A stretch of DNA of 64,000 nucleotides. Origin: Salinimicrobium xinjiangense DSM 19287. GTDB lineage: Bacteria > Bacteroidota > Bacteroidia > Flavobacteriales > Flavobacteriaceae. Made by a program: the position numbers and the translations under genes. Shown here piece by piece: positions 63,230-64,000 of the stretch. Every line of letters starts with the position of its first letter. Position 1 is the first letter of the stretch. The notes beneath the pieces are model-generated. The model was given only the letters and a program-made list of their open reading frames with translations. It was not told the origin of the DNA and made no database searches. Location of the stretch: assembly GCF_000423585.1 (NCBI RefSeq), contig NZ_KE384056.1, forward strand, positions 107,845-171,844, in the 5' to 3' direction.

Positions 63230-63530
63230 GAAACCTTTTTAATTGTATAATGTATATTGAATATTGTATAATTTATTAGTAAAAAAGGGGTTGGTGAGTT
63301 CTTTTGAAATAATAGAAGTTGCAGCAAATTGAGTAGTCCTTTCTTTGTGCTCTTAATTTTTAACTTTTTTTGCTTTGTGTGAAACCTTTTTTAATTGTAT
63401 AATGTATATTGAATATGGTATAAGTTATCAGTAAAAAAGGGGATTGGAGAGTTCTTTTGAAATTTTAGGTTGCAGCAATGGAGTAACCATTTCTTCGTGC
63501 TCTTAAGTTTTTGCTTTGTTTGCTTCATGT
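63230..63530 (+). repeat. Tandem imperfect duplication of ~150 bp
   Basis: GAAACCTTTTTAATTGTATA begins copy 1 (63230-63380) and GAAACCTTTTTTAATTGTAT begins copy 2 (63381-63530). Shared landmarks are AATGTATATTGAATAT, GTAAAAAAGGGG, GAGTTCTTTTGAAAT, GTTGCAGCAA and CGTGCTCTTAA/TGTGCTCTTAA. A third GAAACCTT starts at 63531. Inside copy 1 the units GTATAAT, GTATATT, GAATATT, GTATAAT also have a 7-nt period. Confidence 0.85.
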
Positions 63531-63690
63531 GAAACCTTGAGTACTCCGATCGAAAAACACCAAATTTTTAGTGAGACAAAATTCTTTTCACAGCTTACAA
63601 AAAACGGCCGCATATATCAAGAACAAATCCGGGAATATTAGAATTTATTTAAATGCCCTTCCGTAAATTCGGAAAGTGTTTTTAAACCAG

Positions 63691-64000
63691 ATGAAGAACA
63701 AAAAAAACTACCCCTCCGAAGTCTACCTAAACGGCAATTGGATGCCTCCTCAGGAAGCAACAGTTTCTGTATTCGACCGAGCCTTCATGTTTGGCGACGG
63801 GATCTATGAGGTAACACCTTTTTACCGCGGAAAACCTTTCAGATTGCAGGATCATTTGGATCGGCTGAAGTACTGCCTGGGAGAAATAAAAATTCCTTTC
63901 GATTTTAGCATTTTAGAGACCTTAATGTTCGAAGTCCTTTCCCGCGCCGGACTGTCAGATTCTGATGCTGCGGTCTATATCCAGGTTTCACGTGGTGCCG
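63691..64000 (+). CDS. Class IV aminotransferase, N-terminal part
   Basis: About 103 codons are present; the gene runs off the window. The start MKNKKNYPSEVYLNGNWMPP and SVFDRAFMFGDGIYEVTPFY match the pyridoxal-phosphate fold IV aminotransferases (D-alanine aminotransferase or 4-amino-4-deoxychorismate lyase group). The catalytic Lys lies beyond the window edge, so the exact activity cannot be chosen; D-amino acid aminotransferase is the most likely. Confidence 0.88.
   Translation, partial: MKNKKNYPSEVYLNGNWMPPQEATVSVFDRAFMFGDGIYEVTPFYRGKPFRLQDHLDRLKYCLGEIKIPFDFSILETLMFEVLSRAGLSDSDAAVYIQVSRGA

Larger units (their letters stand above)
63055..63690. other. 636-nt repeat-filled spacer
   Basis: This begins with a terminator-like stem (AGCCTTTCGTTAATTCGAAGGGCT, 63082-63105, with T run), then an 11-unit heptad array, then two tandem copies of a ~150-bp unit, then the upstream region of the aminotransferase gene. 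I see no gene. Confidence 0.8.

Noticed and set aside
63139-63327. 62-codon minus-strand open frame after the S41 gene
   Set aside because: It is a translation of the heptad array and the ~150-bp repeat, with no protein support.

Overview
The window is chromosomal DNA from a member of the Bacteroidota, most likely a marine Flavobacteriaceae (Gramella/Salegentibacter-like). This rests on the proteins and on gene signals: Omp28-, DUF6029- and DUF4295-type proteins, a TonB-receptor-like barrel with a CarboxypepD_reg plug extension, S9 and tricorn-type S41 peptidases, a Nramp-like transporter, Shine-Dalgarno-poor A-rich leaders, and TAnnTTTG-like promoter boxes. The genus is inference.

Region 1 (1-11.7 kb) is the translation/transcription core: end of tuf, tRNA-Trp, secE, nusG, rplK, rplA, rplJ, rplL, rpoB, rpoC. 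A strong hairpin lies between rplL and rpoB, a heptad-repeat hairpin lies between rpoB and rpoC, and a classic terminator follows rpoC. Region 2 (11.7-25 kb) is mixed housekeeping: DUF3467 protein, Nramp-like transporter, two tiny membrane proteins, kptA-GNAT-DUF962, prfC, idi-queD, tRNA-Thr, mqo, a DUF4369-like lipoprotein, a DUF819 permease, and a coupled minus-strand run (membrane protein, alpha/beta hydrolase, HAD phosphatase). Region 3 (25-42.4 kb) holds an S1/P1 nuclease, a TPR hybrid histidine kinase, htpG, a TetR-AarF pair, a secreted six-EF-hand protein, an S9 peptidase, a FabH homologue, an outer-membrane barrel protein, a CoA-binding protein overlapping a sodium:solute symporter, and recR. 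Region 4 (42.6-51.3 kb) has a 2-oxoacid dehydrogenase E2, a DEDDh exonuclease, a divergent Omp28-like/TlpA/DUF6029 exported thiol cluster, and a coupled FAH-Hpt-CinA run. Region 5 (51.3-52.6 kb) is a 1.3-kb gene-free island of palindromic repeats. Region 6 (52.6-64 kb) carries rpmB-rpmG-DUF4295, ftsY, an amidase lipoprotein, a run of small secreted proteins (one split by a frameshift), a tricorn-like S41 peptidase, and the start of a class IV aminotransferase.

No phage, transposase, CRISPR array or rRNA was seen. The most unusual material is non-coding: (a) at least eight intergenic tracts with different sequences but the same 7-nt period; (b) several families of REP-like hairpins, including a bipartite two-hairpin element present three times and a composite element repeated at 51.5 and 51.7 kb; (c) a tandem ~150-bp duplication upstream of the last gene. 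Among proteins, the exported thiol cluster, the Nramp homologue lacking the DPGN motif, and the frameshifted lipoprotein deserve a second look.
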